From the NCBI GenBank assembly GCA_003439945.1, contig QVRM01005607.1, positions 434,001-498,000 on the forward strand: 64,000 bases of DNA. The letters are read 5' to 3'. This DNA comes from Dermanyssus gallinae. Lineage: Eukaryota > Arthropoda > Arachnida > Mesostigmata > Dermanyssidae. Under the pieces are notes generated by a model. The model did no database searches and had not been told where the DNA came from. It saw nothing but the letters and a program-made list of their open reading frames with translations. Below, one piece after another: positions 45,601 through 57,574 of the stretch (position 1 is its first letter; every line of letters starts with the position of its first letter). Position numbers and translations under genes: made by a program.

Positions 45601-46019
45601 AGGAAATATCCAATACAGCGGTTTCACCTTATGAGGTATCAACGACGGAGATATGCATGAAATTGAGAGAAGTTACAATTTTCTGGAAAAACTATCCTTC
45701 TTACAGATATCGTATCATTATGACCAGGGGTCTATTTCACCGACCCGAGCAAACCGATAAAAGTTGGTCCAGAGTTAGGTTCGCAACGACATCTGCCCCG
45801 CGTAGATTGATGGTACTAAACAGCTTTGCAATGCCAACAGATGTGCGCATGTCTGGCGGCGTAACGGTTTTTGCCTTAGTACGATCTGGTAGCTAACCGA
45901 TCACTTTTCTAGAGAAATTGTTTAGAGGCCTTAATAGTACAATCTAGTATCCCCTCGGGTTAAAGCAAAAAAGGGAAACGATATAGTTAGAACAGCAATG
46001 ACGCAATTCATCACTTAAT

Positions 46020-46023
<4 letters not shown>
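45601..46023. other. No gene seen
   Basis: Unassigned. A 79-codon plus frame (45657-45896) has no recognisable family. Confidence 0.35.

Positions 46024-46096
<73 letters not shown>
46024..46096. repeat. Longest (TA)n microsatellite
   Basis: About 36 uninterrupted TA units, the longest in the window. Confidence 0.97.
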
Positions 46097-46098
<2 letters not shown>

Positions 46099-47830
46099 AC
46101 TTAATGTATGTCTAAGTATATACTGAAAACCTAAACGATAGCTCACACTGTGCCACGTTCGAGTGACCTGCCCTAGTGAGCCGTCTAGCGCTCTCTCCAT
46201 TCTCGCCTTCCCTCACGCTAACGATAGTTTCTGCCGACAACGAAAATGAAAGAAACTACGCAAGTATTTAGTTCGGTGGGCGCTTGCGCGCCCTCCCCCG
46301 TCCTGGTGAGTGTCTGCTTGGGTTGAGCTATGTAGAGGTATGCGTGTCTGTCAAGGCGCGCGCGGTGAGGAATTGGGGTGACTGGTTCAATGGAGTTTGT
46401 GGGGCAAGCGCTAGAGCAAGCAAAGAAGGTACAACTGATCGACACAATTGTAGATGGATCGTATAATTCACATGTTATAAGGGGGTAGCAGCTCTCGGAG
46501 GCGAGGGGAGCACCAGGAGCGAGCTGAACCGGAGAAAAAGAAAGAGAGACTAGAGACGATGGCAGGAGAATGCGCTACTTGTGGTGATGTACGTGGGGCG
46601 TGCTAGGAAATTAGGAGGTGAGCGGTGAGGGCAAGGACAAAGCAGGATACTGTGATACTTGGGGGGAGGGGAGACTTCGTTGTTGTTGTTGTGCTTGCTT
46701 GCGGTGGTAAGAGCAGTGAAGTGGGCAATTTCGATTATCAGCAGCAGCAGTAACAGCAGAAGAAAATCGGACTGTGATGCTGGCCGGCTAGTACGGATGA
46801 ACGGGATGGAAGCGGCGAGAGGAATGGAATCATCGCCAGCCGAATTGCAGCAGGAAGGTTTTTATTTAGTGGGGCTGGAGGGAAACAGCTTCGGTAGCGG
46901 AGGGAGGGGGTCAGAGGTCCGGCGGGGACAGAAATGAAAGAGTGTGCATAGTTAGCCTCGCACTATTCTCCCCCGTTAGGGGTTGGTCGGCCTGCTTCGA
47001 CCTCGGGCTATCCCTTGCCCTGGCCGCCGTTCAGGCTCCAGTTTCAAACGGGTGGGGTCGTCACCCCACCCGACTCCCTTCACTCTACCGCATCCTCTCG
47101 TCTGGTCTCTCTTTCCCAGAGAAACATACCTCCGGAAAATCCGCATGCTAACCGGCCGGCAGGCTGGAGACGAAATGAAGAGAAAACTCCGATGGGTCCG
47201 GAGGCTCACAAAGCAGAGTGAGCGGAACGAAAGTGCAAACCATTCACGCAGAGGTTGGTCGACCCTCTTACCGGCACGCCTGCTTGCGCCCCGTGACGAT
47301 CATGGCACAGGGGTCGAGCCGGCAGAGGTTGTGGGCTGGTGGCGGTCGTGTCGTGGTCGTGATGATGGTCGTCGAGGCAGCAGTGCGGTCTCTAAAAATT
47401 GCCCCACCGCTCAACCGCATCTTAATGAAAAAGGTAAAGCGTATGTGTCGTTTTTCTTCTTTGTTGCTCAACCTCCACTCTCTCTTTCCTTATATTTCTC
47501 TTTTCCTTTTCTTTACGTTCTTTTTCTCTCTCACTATCTCTCTCTGTTGTTTCCTTCTCTGCTCCGCCCTCTACCTCGCGTCCTCTTCAGCTGCCTTCAT
47601 TCGCTTAGTTTGTCTCGCAGATCTGTACCTCGCAGATGAGAGTCAGTCGACGCAATGCCCGAGCAAGGGCAAGGCGTGTGTAGCTGCATCAACGGCAGCC
47701 ACGACGTCCGTCATCGCCACCGCGGATTCTGTACGCACATCGATTACAGCGGAGCGGAAACTCTCCATCCACCGATAAAACGTCCTAAGAAGAAGACACT
47801 GCCAGTAGTCGATCTGTGGTCTTGAAAGTT
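46097..47830. other. CpG-rich segment, no gene supported
   Basis: GC- and CpG-rich with pyrimidine-rich (CT)n stretches at 47470-47560. Overlapping frames on both strands, up to 218 codons at 46983-47639 on +, have skewed compositions and no recognised domain. As at 32-39 kb, this could be a promoter or untranslated exon region. Confidence 0.3.
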
Positions 47831-49238
47831 TATATATATATATATGATCGTTTGTCGTACATTGTTACCGTATAATATAGAAGAATCAACAAATACATTA
47901 GACATATTTGTCCCTATTTTTTATGTTCTCTATACTATAAGCAAATTTTGCATAAGGGTCTCGCAATAATCTGCGGCCTGTCCGGTATTAGCTCGTTAAG
48001 GAACTTAGAAACGAGACAAATAACAAAGATTAAGAAAAGAGGGACAATATAAGAGCGTATGGAAACTGAATAACGCAGCTGGCCAGATCAAGCGGCCAAT
48101 GTAGAAAAATTACATAGTTGCATCTCTAAGCAGCGATGGCCATAGCAGAACATCGTTCTAGCGGATCCGTGTTAATAGTTGGCTCAGTTTGGCATGCCGT
48201 GCCAATGCTGTTTATATAATAGGAATAGGATAATAGGAATAACGATAATTTGCCACTGACATTTGGCTGTGAAACTCTATACCGAACCGGTTGTAACGTT
48301 GTGCTCATTTGTAGGAGGCGCGCCAACCACAGATAGAGAGAGAGAGAGAGAAATAGAGGGTGTTAATAAAGGCAGAAAACGTGCTCGTCAACAGGCGGCA
48401 CGTTACGAACATGTCACGCACAGCATGCTGCCTTGCACTGTGTGTACACGCGACGGAATCCCCACTACCCCCGAAACCTGCGCGTCTAAGAACAAAGGCT
48501 TTTTTGTTTTGCTATTGGGGGGGGGGGGGGAGGATCCAGGCACATGCGTCACTGGCAGCTAGCAGTGACTGATGTGGGACCCACAACGTCACGAAACCCC
48601 GGGGTTCCTCCCCACTCACTTAAGCTCGAAATGACAACTTTATTGTTGTCATGGCTGGCTGTAAAAACGCTGACCGCACCGATACGCGAGAAAATACCGT
48701 GCACAGCAACCACTTGTTGAGATGCGGACACGCAGCTTCACCGAGTCATTCTCATTGGAATTGTGCTCGAATAGCATCTACCGTAGGATCTAATTCGTAG
48801 AAGATGTCTGCCGTTGTCGGCTCAGACATCTCGAACTCTGGGTACACTCACCACCTCGCCTCAAGTAGAGTTGAATCAGCGCGTTGCGAATATTGCTATA
48901 CGATGCACGGAATTGTGGAATGGCACTATGTTTCGGTGCTTTACTAGAAAGCGAGCTGTTCGGTTACTAAACGTCTTTATCGTTTTGGCGACCTAAAAGG
49001 CGACCTTAAAAAAAAGGTACCTAAAAATTAAGATGAATATCTGACTAAGGGAGCTCAAAGGTATAAGGTTCGTGCAAACCGACTAAATGCATTTTATAAC
49101 CAGGCGAAATGTTTTATTTTTTACAAGCTATGTGAAATTAGTTCTGATCGTCACTTGTTTGATGTTTATGACAGTTGACTTAGACACGGAATTGAAGTCC
49201 GCTCTAACGGTGTCGTACGGACCAAAACAATTTTAAAC
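47831..49238. other. No gene seen
   Basis: Unassigned. Includes a short TA run (47830-47845), a GA run (48336-48351) and a G run (48518-48531). Confidence 0.45.
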
Positions 49239-49252
49239 AATCCATTGAGGTT

Positions 49253-49429
49253 TAAGTTTTCGAGCTGACCCTCAACCAAGATTTAACGTCCACGGAACTG
49301 TTTTTCACATTGCTTCATAGATGGACCCCCATAAATACAAATGTGCAACGGTGGGGCTCGTACCCGCGCATTTATGTGTCTCCTCCGGTTGCGAGGCGCG
49401 GACATAATCCACCACGCCACCGGACTCGA
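49253..49429 (-). mobile_element. tRNA-derived SINE, family 1, copy C
   Basis: Minus-strand copy. The body begins after ttaagttttcgagctgaccc and the tRNA-like head lies at the right end (box B slightly damaged: gggtacgagcccc on the minus strand). A 15-bp target-site duplication with two mismatches, caatccattgaggtt (49238-49252) and caatctattggggtt (49430-49444), flanks it. Very close to copy A in the body. Confidence 0.88.
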
Positions 49430-49444
49430 CAATCTATTGGGGTT

Positions 49445-50306
49445 GCCAGAGAGTCCCAGGTTTTTAAGCCGGGCACCCTTGTTTTTGTTTTAGGTATGGA
49501 TACATATATCGTTCTTGCCTTGTTCCAAAAATAGTATCTCTGTTGGGCACATTGTAGAATTGGGTTTGCTAATTCCTGTGCCGGGCTAAGGCAGGACAGA
49601 CAACTTACCATTGGTGTTAGCCGCGGTGGGTAGCGGAACACTTCGCTGAAGATAGTATGTAGAGTAAGTGTACCAGAGACGTTTAAGGTTCTGAAGCGAC
49701 GTCTACAATGTGCGAGAACAATCCTAAGTTTGATAAGAAATGCAGCTGGCACAACAGTGGGCCGAAGAGAGACGGGAAGTGTGCCTGTAGGCAATCGGTA
49801 AGTTACTTAAATGTTATTTACGTAGTACAAATACGTTAGCTAATTATAGTAGGGTAGTTACCTGTACGTGTATAGTGTATGCAGTTCCAGTTCACACCAC
49901 TACTTTGACAGCTATAACTTCGCCGTTTTTCTATCGCTCTTCGGCTACTATTTTAGAGTATTTAAATGAAAATACACTTCAACAATAACAAATAACAATA
50001 GCATCACTAAAAGTGGAAAAGCATTGCCTCGGATTTAAAGATTCGTAGAGGTTAATGGCCTATATATCGGTGTCTATCCCTGGAATTTATTAATGTAGAT
50101 ATATTTTTGATTCATGGCGAGATTCATCGATCTTAACTTTAATTAATCAATTTTAACGAGAACCCGATTGGCTGGATTTCAGAGAAAATTGGAAAGGAGT
50201 TACGCTCGACTGAGAAGAATGGCCAGATCCTATGAGTAGATAATTCCGGTGCACCTGATTATATCAATGATGATGATGAAAATTGATGACGGCTTCAGTT
50301 ACAAAT
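49445..50306. other. No gene seen
   Basis: A frame of about 55 codons ending at a GTAAGT (49799) could look like an exon with a splice donor, but no acceptor or family match supports it. AT-rich afterwards. Confidence 0.35.
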
Positions 50307-50488
50307 CTGTTTACATCACTCAATTTGAGTGTAATATACACGCCATAAGATTTCCTTCATAATGCTAAATGTTCTTTACGCTTTCGCGAGGGAAGTTGTG
50401 CAACGATTATAGCTCCAGTGTTGCGCATTCCACTGCATGGTACTTGGCGCACCTTTGCAGGTGCATAACTCATTCGCCTCGTGAATAT
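50307..50488 (+). repeat. Dispersed repeat R3, copy 2
   Basis: Aligns with 40305-40500 in the same orientation. It lacks the aggaaaaacctgc insertion and the palindromic continuation of copy 1. Confidence 0.7.
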
Positions 50489-51860
50489 ACCAGATAGTGA
50501 TAACCATGCCCTGGGTAACTACTGAATACTTGGCGATTGTTACAGGTAGGACCAAACCAAAGGTGCAAGACATCGAATACGTCCAAACCCAGTATATGTT
50601 ATGTGGTATTTCAAAATACTTTTATTGTGTCCTCTTAATCGTTTTCTATAAATACTCTCATGCAAGCATTTGTCGATGTCGTCGAGGATGCTTAAGACTT
50701 CTTAGTCTAGGAGATGATAATGGACGATCGTAACTTAATCCAACTATCTCTGACCTGGCTGTGACTTTAAGGTTTTTTGACCATTCTGCGGCTTGCAATG
50801 GCCGCGCCACATTCAGATCTATCTTCGGACACGAATTTAGTTAATATTCCGTGGTATATTTTATGGAACGGAAATCACTTTCATAGGACTTGTTACAAAC
50901 TTTCAAGTTAAAATCTTGATGTTATATTGGTCGAATTCTTTTTTTTGCCACAAACCCCAAAGCCTTGGAATTCTTCAACGTTCCACAAAACGTAATTATG
51001 TACTGTCTGGTAACATGACTATTGATTTTCGTAGTCTTGTTAGATAGTACCGGGATGGTCTGTTGCTTGTAGCTGATCTCATTGTCGTCTATCCTGGTTT
51101 TTTTGCTACTCGCGCCAGCTTACCCTGACTGCAGTCCAGCAGGTACTCTGAAAGGCATTAGCTATCCACTGTAGGGTCGACGTAACACAACTTCATCCTG
51201 GTCATACTGTGGGGTATAGTAACGCAGAAAAGTTTTGTTTTTTATTTATATGTACGTAGAAGTTGCCACAATCATTTTGGCTCGCTCCTGTCAGGTTTGT
51301 CATTTTGATATTAGTTGCGGCAGAACTTAACATGCAATTCACATGCTCGAAGGTATCAAGCTCGGTGCGGGCGAGGTCTAGACGGTTTGCAAATAATGCT
51401 CTTGGCGCATAGTAAAGTTGCGCGTTGCACGTTTGTAATGCCGTGACGATGCAAGACGTGCCGCATTTGTTGTTGATATTTTGCTCATTGTTGTTGAGAT
51501 TAATCAGCTGAGTGTTGTTTACTATGTCGCGTGGTGAACTCGTCAATTTGTTACGTCAAAGATTGTAGCTCGGTTGCGCATGCACATCGTGCCGTGATTT
51601 GCACATTTTTCAAAACAACAGCTGACGCTTCCATCTTGCAGTAGGTGGCAGTTTTATCAGGTGGTCTGGTAGCCACAATATGCTTGGACCTGTCTGTTGC
51701 GCTTTTCACGTACGAGTATTTCGCGTACCTGTTGAGAGTGACCTCTGTATGTTATTGCACGGAGTCGCGACCCCGGGCTCGACTTAATGCGTCAACCAAG
51801 AAAAGCAGTAGCCCTACCAATGCATAAGCTTGCGCTTATGTGACGGTTTGTCGTTGCGGT
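50489..51860. other. No gene supported
   Basis: Contains a 114-codon minus frame (51202-51546, starting at TTG) with mixed, protein-like composition (QLYYAPRALFANRLDLARTE) but no known match. It could be an internal exon or chance. Otherwise AT-rich and unassigned. Confidence 0.3.
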
Positions 51861-51877
51861 GGGTTTAGACAGGCTGG

Positions 51878-52060
51878 CTCGAGCCCGGTGGCGGGGTGCA
51901 TTCGCCTGCGCCTCGCGACCGGAGAAGACACATAGATGTGGGGATTCGAGCCCGACCGTTGCACATTTGTATTTATGGGGGTCCGTCAATAAAACAATGC
52001 GAAAAGCAGTCTCGTAGACGTAAAATCTTGGCTGAGGGTCATCCCGAAAAATGTTTATTA
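51878..52060 (+). mobile_element. tRNA-derived SINE, family 1, copy D
   Basis: The best plus-strand copy. The head is gagcccggtggcggggtgca, then cctgcgcctcgcgaccgg and box B ggattcgagcccg, followed by the family body (gcacatttgtatttatgggg ... gctgagggtcatcccgaaaa) and a short tail. A perfect 13-bp target-site duplication, ttagacaggctgg, lies at 51865-51877 and 52061-52073. Perfect duplication suggests a relatively recent insertion. Confidence 0.92.
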
Positions 52061-52073
52061 TTAGACAGGCTGG

Positions 52074-53200
52074 TTCACACTGTACTTCAGGTCGGGCTGA
52101 AAGTCCTCGAAGATGTCTGTGTTCCCGGCCTTGGTCACGAAGTATCAGTACTAACACAAACAGGCAAACAAGGAGTACAGCCGCACTACTCGGGTTGCCT
52201 CGATCTTGGCCAATTGCTTTGGCTGTTGTTCAACTTCAAAGTTACTTGCACGCGTTTAAGCATTAGGCGAGCAAATGTGGCGTCCCCGGTTGTAGTTTTC
52301 CAAGTGACACCAATGTCACTCAAGTATTTTTCTCGGTGCACTTCGCTCGCTCTCTTGTGCCCTCGATCTCTTTCTCTGTCTCGTGTCTATCGTTCTGTGT
52401 CATGAAAAAGCCTAGCACAAAGAGGGAACACTGTCAATGTACATACGACGAGTCATCTGTAAATTCGTCATTCGGCGATCGATTGCGCGCCTACAGATTA
52501 ATTCCGTGCCACAGCTGTTAGTCAGCCACGCTAGTTTTCCGCCGTTGGCAAACTTCGGCAAATTGCCGACTGTACGTCCATGCTATCTGGTCGCGAACCG
52601 AACTGAACCGAGCCGAACGCTGCCCAAATTTGATATTCCGGCCAGCTATTCGCACAGGTGGTGGAAGCGGCAGGCACTCTTCTCTTTCTTTGCCGTTTTC
52701 GAGCTCCGGCTAAGCCCGGACGTTCCCTATCGGCCCTCGACGCGGAATACCTGTCGTGCCGACGAAGGTCTTACTGATGCCTGACGATGGCGGCCCGCGC
52801 ACGTGAGGAAAGGCAAGTGCGTTGTACTTGCGGAACTGTGCGGACTCGTGTGGAGCCCGGCTCCCTAAAAACGATGTTGAAAAGAGAAACTCTGGCTAGA
52901 CGTTGGGGTTGGACTGGTATCGTATCGCTGATGCTGCTGCGTACATATTCAATGATCGCACACACAGATCGCACCAACCTTATTTGTACCCAACGCTATG
53001 CTTTACTAAAGGACACATGTGCGTGATGGATCAACTCGAACTAATTTCGATCTCCTCTCGGAAATATGCTTGGCCCCGTTCCCACGTGATGTCTCGTCGT
53101 TTGTTTCTCGTTAAGCAGTGGATCAGTAAGTCCGTCATTTTATCTCTAGCTCTAGTTTTGGGCGAGTAGTTGCAGTACTTCATATCTGGAATGCCAGACG

Positions 53201-53201
<1 letters not shown>
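52074..53201. other. CpG-richer segment, no gene supported
   Basis: Frames at 52437-52784 and 52787-53026 on + follow each other but resemble nothing known. No splice or start evidence. Confidence 0.3.

Positions 53202-53249
<48 letters not shown>
53202..53249. repeat. (TA)n microsatellite
   Basis: About 24 TA units, then TACATA repeats to about 53264. Confidence 0.95.
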
Positions 53250-53255
<6 letters not shown>

Positions 53256-53389
53256 CATACATATACGGGACACAAATAGCAAAACCTGTCACATTTGCCC
53301 TTAGGCATATTTTGTTCTCAAGTAATAAAGCCTTAATAAAAAGTTCTACATTATCCAAAATATAGTTAAATAAGCAATACTAGAATGAG

Positions 53390-53560
53390 CCGAACAAGGT
53401 GGTTCGGCATTGGCAAAGCGATTGATTTGCATTCGGGAGATCGCGGGTTCAAGTCCTGAGCCGGCCCCTCTCTCAAATTGGTTTATATGGTTTCAAATTT
53501 AGAAAAGGTGACCGCCATTGAGTGGACAAACATTGGGCATGATCGGATGAAATTACAAAA
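53390..53560 (+). mobile_element. tRNA-derived SINE, family 2
   Basis: The plus strand carries a tRNA-like head: box-A-like tggcaaagcgattgatttgc, then attcgggagatcgc and a good box B, gggttcaagtcctgag. The flanks gccg/cggc could pair as a decayed acceptor stem. A non-tRNA body and a short A-rich end near 53550-53560 follow. It is unrelated to family 1 and I saw no second copy here. Intron-free tRNA folding is not good enough for a real tRNA gene. Confidence 0.6.
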
Positions 53561-53789
53561 AAGGAGAGCACATATGTCTCAGTAAAAGAAATTGTACAAT
53601 ACCATCCCCTATTATAAAAAAAAAAAGCCATCGTCTGCCGAGTCTACCAACGGTATCAACCCACAGGCAGCTTCCATACGCGGGCGGGTTCGGGCAGGAC
53701 TTGAGTCACAGCTAATGAGGACGACACTTTTTTTTAAATATTTAATTAGCAAAATCGTCCACGTCTTTCGATCCAGTTAAGCCAATAGC

Positions 53790-54540
53790 TCTGCAGTACT
53801 CCGCGTGTAGTTGCTAGTGCACGTACTGTGAAACGACGACTACATAACATGACAGGTAGAGCCCACAGACCCCACTGTACGTTCACAACAAGCTCACAAC
53901 AATTGACCGACAAGCGCGATGCCGGTTTGGGCAAGATCACAACAATTAACCATTGACCAATGAATGACCAATGAATGTTTTCGGGCGCAAATGGTTTTTT
54001 TTTCTACAGTAACGACAGACTGGAAAGTGTCGAACCGGCGACGAGGAAAGCGGCTTGTGCAACCGTCCGCTGTGTGAGCAAATCAGTTACGACGGACGGA
54101 GATTCCATCATGGTTTGGCGTGCGATATACATACATAAGCAGGAGAACCAAACTCGGGCAGATCTCTCAAGTGCCCAGTTTTCATGGAATAACAGGTTTC
54201 ACTGCCCCACTATACTTTGGTAAGATTCTGACCCCCTCCCCCCCATAGTATCTTAGACAAGGGCTGTTCGGAATAACTTTATATTCATGCACGACCTTAC
54301 GTGACTGAACACCGCTGCGCTTGTTTGGGGGGTATCTTGCAGAAGCTATAATTATCTTAATAGAGGATCACCATGTTCTCATGGCCTGCGTCCCGTCGAA
54401 TATGTGTTGGGTAAGTTTAAACGATGCGGTAGAACCCGAATTTCAGCTCCAGCTGCGGCGTTTATTGAGACGCGCAGGGGTAGTACACACTAAAACGAAT
54501 TGGTATTTCAGCCAAAATAAACAGCTCAAACATACATTTG
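53790..54540 (+). pseudogene. Decayed Tc1-like transposase
   Basis: A plus-strand relic of a Tc1-type DDE transposase, read across several frames. It shows SARTVKRRLHNMTGRAHRPH (second DNA-binding helix and linker), LTDKRDAGLGKITTINH, then FFFYSNDRLESVE, ACATVRCVSKSV and DGDSIMVWRAIYIH (the GGGSIMVWGGI-type core). FIFMHDLT, where FMQDNA with the second Asp is usual, and RPVEYVLGKFKR with CGR, matching the SPDLNPIEHLWDELGRRVR region with the third acidic residue lost, follow. Clearly dead. It differs from the mariner and IS630-like relics elsewhere in the window. Confidence 0.75.
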
Positions 54541-55457
54541 TTTTAGAACAAATAATGTTATTATAGGTAATATGGCTATTTTTCAACAGATTTTACTTAA
54601 ATATTCTAAACAAGAAAAAAACAACTTCTAATGCAAACATTTTCTTATTTTTAAAGCTAAATTATTTTAATTTTTAATGGTGTAGTGTTTTAATTATGAT
54701 ATCATGATAGATGCATTTAGACGATATCGTTCCACAGGCAACTTAGCTCATTACGAGCGTCTAAAATGTGGTTGTCAGAGCGTAAAAAAATATACATATG
54801 ACGTTACAAGATTTTATTTTGATTGACCTTTTACAAAATTTTAATTTCATGGCATTTTTAAGTGTAATTTATGCCTAAAATCAAATTTGATTGGTTATGC
54901 AGTTTGTTTGTCCTAAAGCCTGGTGATGTGTTGTAAAAAAGAGCTCTTAAAATTCAAAAATACTATCATATGCGAGGTTCATCGTCTACCTCATTCACTA
55001 TCAGATACGTATAAGTATGACATTTATGTACAGAGTCACCCGGCGTGTGTCTTTTTGTAGCATTTAAACTCTGTCTTTAAGGCCATCATTGGCCTGCAAT
55101 TGCTGTTTATTGGCTTAATGCTGAGGTGTCGATCTGTTTGATGCTTTAATAATTGTCTAATTTACGAATATCCTTTCTATATACGTTAAAGATCGTTAAC
55201 AGGTTTTTTTCTTGGCATTCGGGTGCCATTATTTTCCTAACAGTAGACCGCTTCCGGTGAGGGTTTTTACGGGAATTTAAAAATGAGCATTTCAACGAAC
55301 AAATTCTATAAGCACAGGAGCGTAGATAAAGTCTTCAACACCCCATTTAATGCAGCGCGCGCTGTGGATGCGAGCACGTGGAGGCTGTGAGAAAAAAAGA
55401 TTTCTGTACTAACTGCTAATATCATTTTGGCACTCATCTTGCTGAAGCACGTATCTT
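54541..55457. other. AT-rich stretch, no gene seen
   Basis: Strongly AT-rich with many stops in all frames. Confidence 0.6.
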
Positions 55458-55562
55458 GGCAGACACGAGCGATAGCCTTTTGTGCAAAATGCCCTTAATT
55501 GTTGCGATGGTTGAAAATGTGTAATTAGGGAAATGTTAAGCTCAACGAGGAATTACTGAATT
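55458..55562 (-). repeat. Dispersed repeat R2, copy 2
   Basis: Reverse-complement match to 9609-9715 (see there). Confidence 0.7.
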
Positions 55563-56099
55563 TGAAGAAATTTTCCGTCTGAAAAAGACAGTTTAATTAA
55601 AAAAGTTGAAATCAAGCCTAACTGCAACCTGATGTAGAATAGAAATTGTGAATGTGCTTATAAAATGTAACCAAATCTATATCAATAATTTTGGTGCAGA
55701 AAATGCACACAATACCCATATGTACGTGTAAGTCTTACGCATAAGTTTTGCTTGACAGATAGCATAGACGCTGACTACCTGTTTAAGACGATGACGAGCA
55801 ATCTCGGAATGCCAGATGCAAATATAGTGAGATGTTAGACAGGCCTGTGTCGGTGGCTATCAGGTATTAATCTGATTTGAGAGCTTTTCTACAGCTCAAT
55901 TGAAATGCTGTTTGAAGTGCTCCTGCTGCTGTCACATAAACCACGATATTTCATATTAGTAAGACCGCTAATATCCGCCCATATGACAAATAAGACGTTT
56001 TTACGTGTGTGTATAACATATCTAAGTTGATTACACCTTTTGTCTGTGGTTGTGTATACAGACAAGTGTGGCGTACTAGTTACTTTTGCAAGAGATGCT
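55563..56099. other. No gene seen
   Basis: AT-rich, unassigned. Confidence 0.45.
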
Positions 56100-56990
56100 C
56101 TAACCCTACATGAGACAACGAGAACAGGAGGGGGGGGGGGGCATTCGCCCTCGAGACGGAAAGAGAAGCAAACCACGCGTCCGTGAGGGGTCCTCACGTT
56201 CTCTCTCTCTCTCTCACCCCCGCTCTGTCTATCTCAGCTGACGCTGATACCGGATCATCAGCGTGCGTCAGTAGCAGATCACGGTTGGTCGCCAATCCGG
56301 CGGCGGCGGCGACTACGACGACAATGCACTCTAGCAAACGACAGACAGACAGTGCTGAGGCTAGAGGAGAGGCGTCCGCCGTCTGAACGAGCCACGCCCA
56401 CAGCTCATCATGGGCTCCTGGATGAGGTGTCTCCTCCGAGATCTATCCTGAATGAACCGCCGCAATAGGGAACGCAAGAGCGTAGGAAGACCTACTGGCG
56501 GGCGGGCGGACGCGCGGCCAACGTGGTGCCGTTATGCCAAAACATCGAGCGTTGTCACTGAGTGCGCAGCTAGCCTGCAGCTGGTTCATCGACCGACCAG
56601 CCGGCCACCTAGGCTCCGATACCACTATCTTTACCCCCGTGGCCCCGCGTACTTCATCCTCTTCCCCCGCCTGTCCCCTCTCAGATGGGGGTGATCGTGC
56701 CGCCGCTCGAAATGAAAACGTGTACTACGACTCCTGCCACTCATACGTACCACCCCGACGACAACAACGACGACGACTACCGTAAGGATCAGTGTTTGTA
56801 AGCGAGGGGGTGCGCAGGTATCACTTTCATCATCAACGTCCTCACCATCATCACCATCATTGTTGTCGTTTCGAACATCTATCTATCTATCTATCGCAAG
56901 ACGAAGTTGGTCCCGAAACTCCGTTATGGCGGGGTATCGGCGGAGTCGTCTGCCATTTCCCGTCGGCTAACTTGTGAGCCTTCAATCGGT
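56100..56990. other. CpG-rich segment, no gene supported
   Basis: Starts with a G run (56130-56140) and a TC tract (56202-56215), then CpG-rich DNA with CGG/CGA triplets, CAT triplets (56842-56860) and TATC tetranucleotides (56878-56894). Short Arg/Pro-rich frames only. Confidence 0.35.
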
Positions 56991-57155
56991 TTATCAATCA
57001 ATCTAGGAGCGTGTGAAGCACGTTAATCGAAATCGCTATCGGAAATAAATTGATTCGTACGAGAACGTTTGTCAAACAACCCAGCGATCAGAACGACGGC
57101 AGACTTTGTGTCAGTGGTGAAAAAAGAGATACTTACATAAAAGTTTAAATGTATA

Positions 57156-57157
<2 letters not shown>

Positions 57158-57221
<64 letters not shown>
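57158..57221. repeat. (TA)n microsatellite
   Basis: About 31 TA units. Confidence 0.96.
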
Positions 57222-57222
<1 letters not shown>

Positions 57223-57547
57223 TTTTTGTGGCGTTGACGCCCTAGCCACTTAACATTTGTTCCACGAACAGTGCAACCACATAGACACCTCAAGCAATCT
57301 TATTTTTCTTTCCTTGGGGATAATCCCGAACTCAATCGGTACCATTGGATATTTATTTTATTGAGATCGGTTTACTCGGACTTGTATTTGCCTTTGCTCG
57401 TCCGACCTGACAATTGTTTCGGACGCGTTTACTAGATCAAAACCTTTTAATATTATACAGTTTTAGTCTTCTTCGATGTGGCACCGTGCACCATGTCACG
57501 TGTATGGTTTTCTCATGCAATCTTAAATTTCTGTGAAACTTTGTTCC

Positions 57548-57571
57548 ATATATATATATATATATATATAC
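57548..57571. repeat. (TA)n microsatellite next to a fold-back end
   Basis: About 12 TA units directly left of the fold-back cluster. Confidence 0.93.
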
Positions 57572-57574
57572 ATA

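Noticed and set aside
46983..47639. 218-codon plus-strand open frame as a host gene
   Set aside because: Overlaps other long frames in CpG- and CT-rich DNA. The second half is a translated pyrimidine tract (Leu/Ser/Phe-rich), with no domain or splice context.
49372..49794. 140-codon minus-strand open frame
   Set aside because: Its 3' half lies in SINE copy C and the rest shows no family resemblance.
51202..51546. 114-codon minus-strand open frame as a gene
   Set aside because: Protein-like composition but a TTG start, no motif and no splice evidence. Kept only as a note in the interval description.
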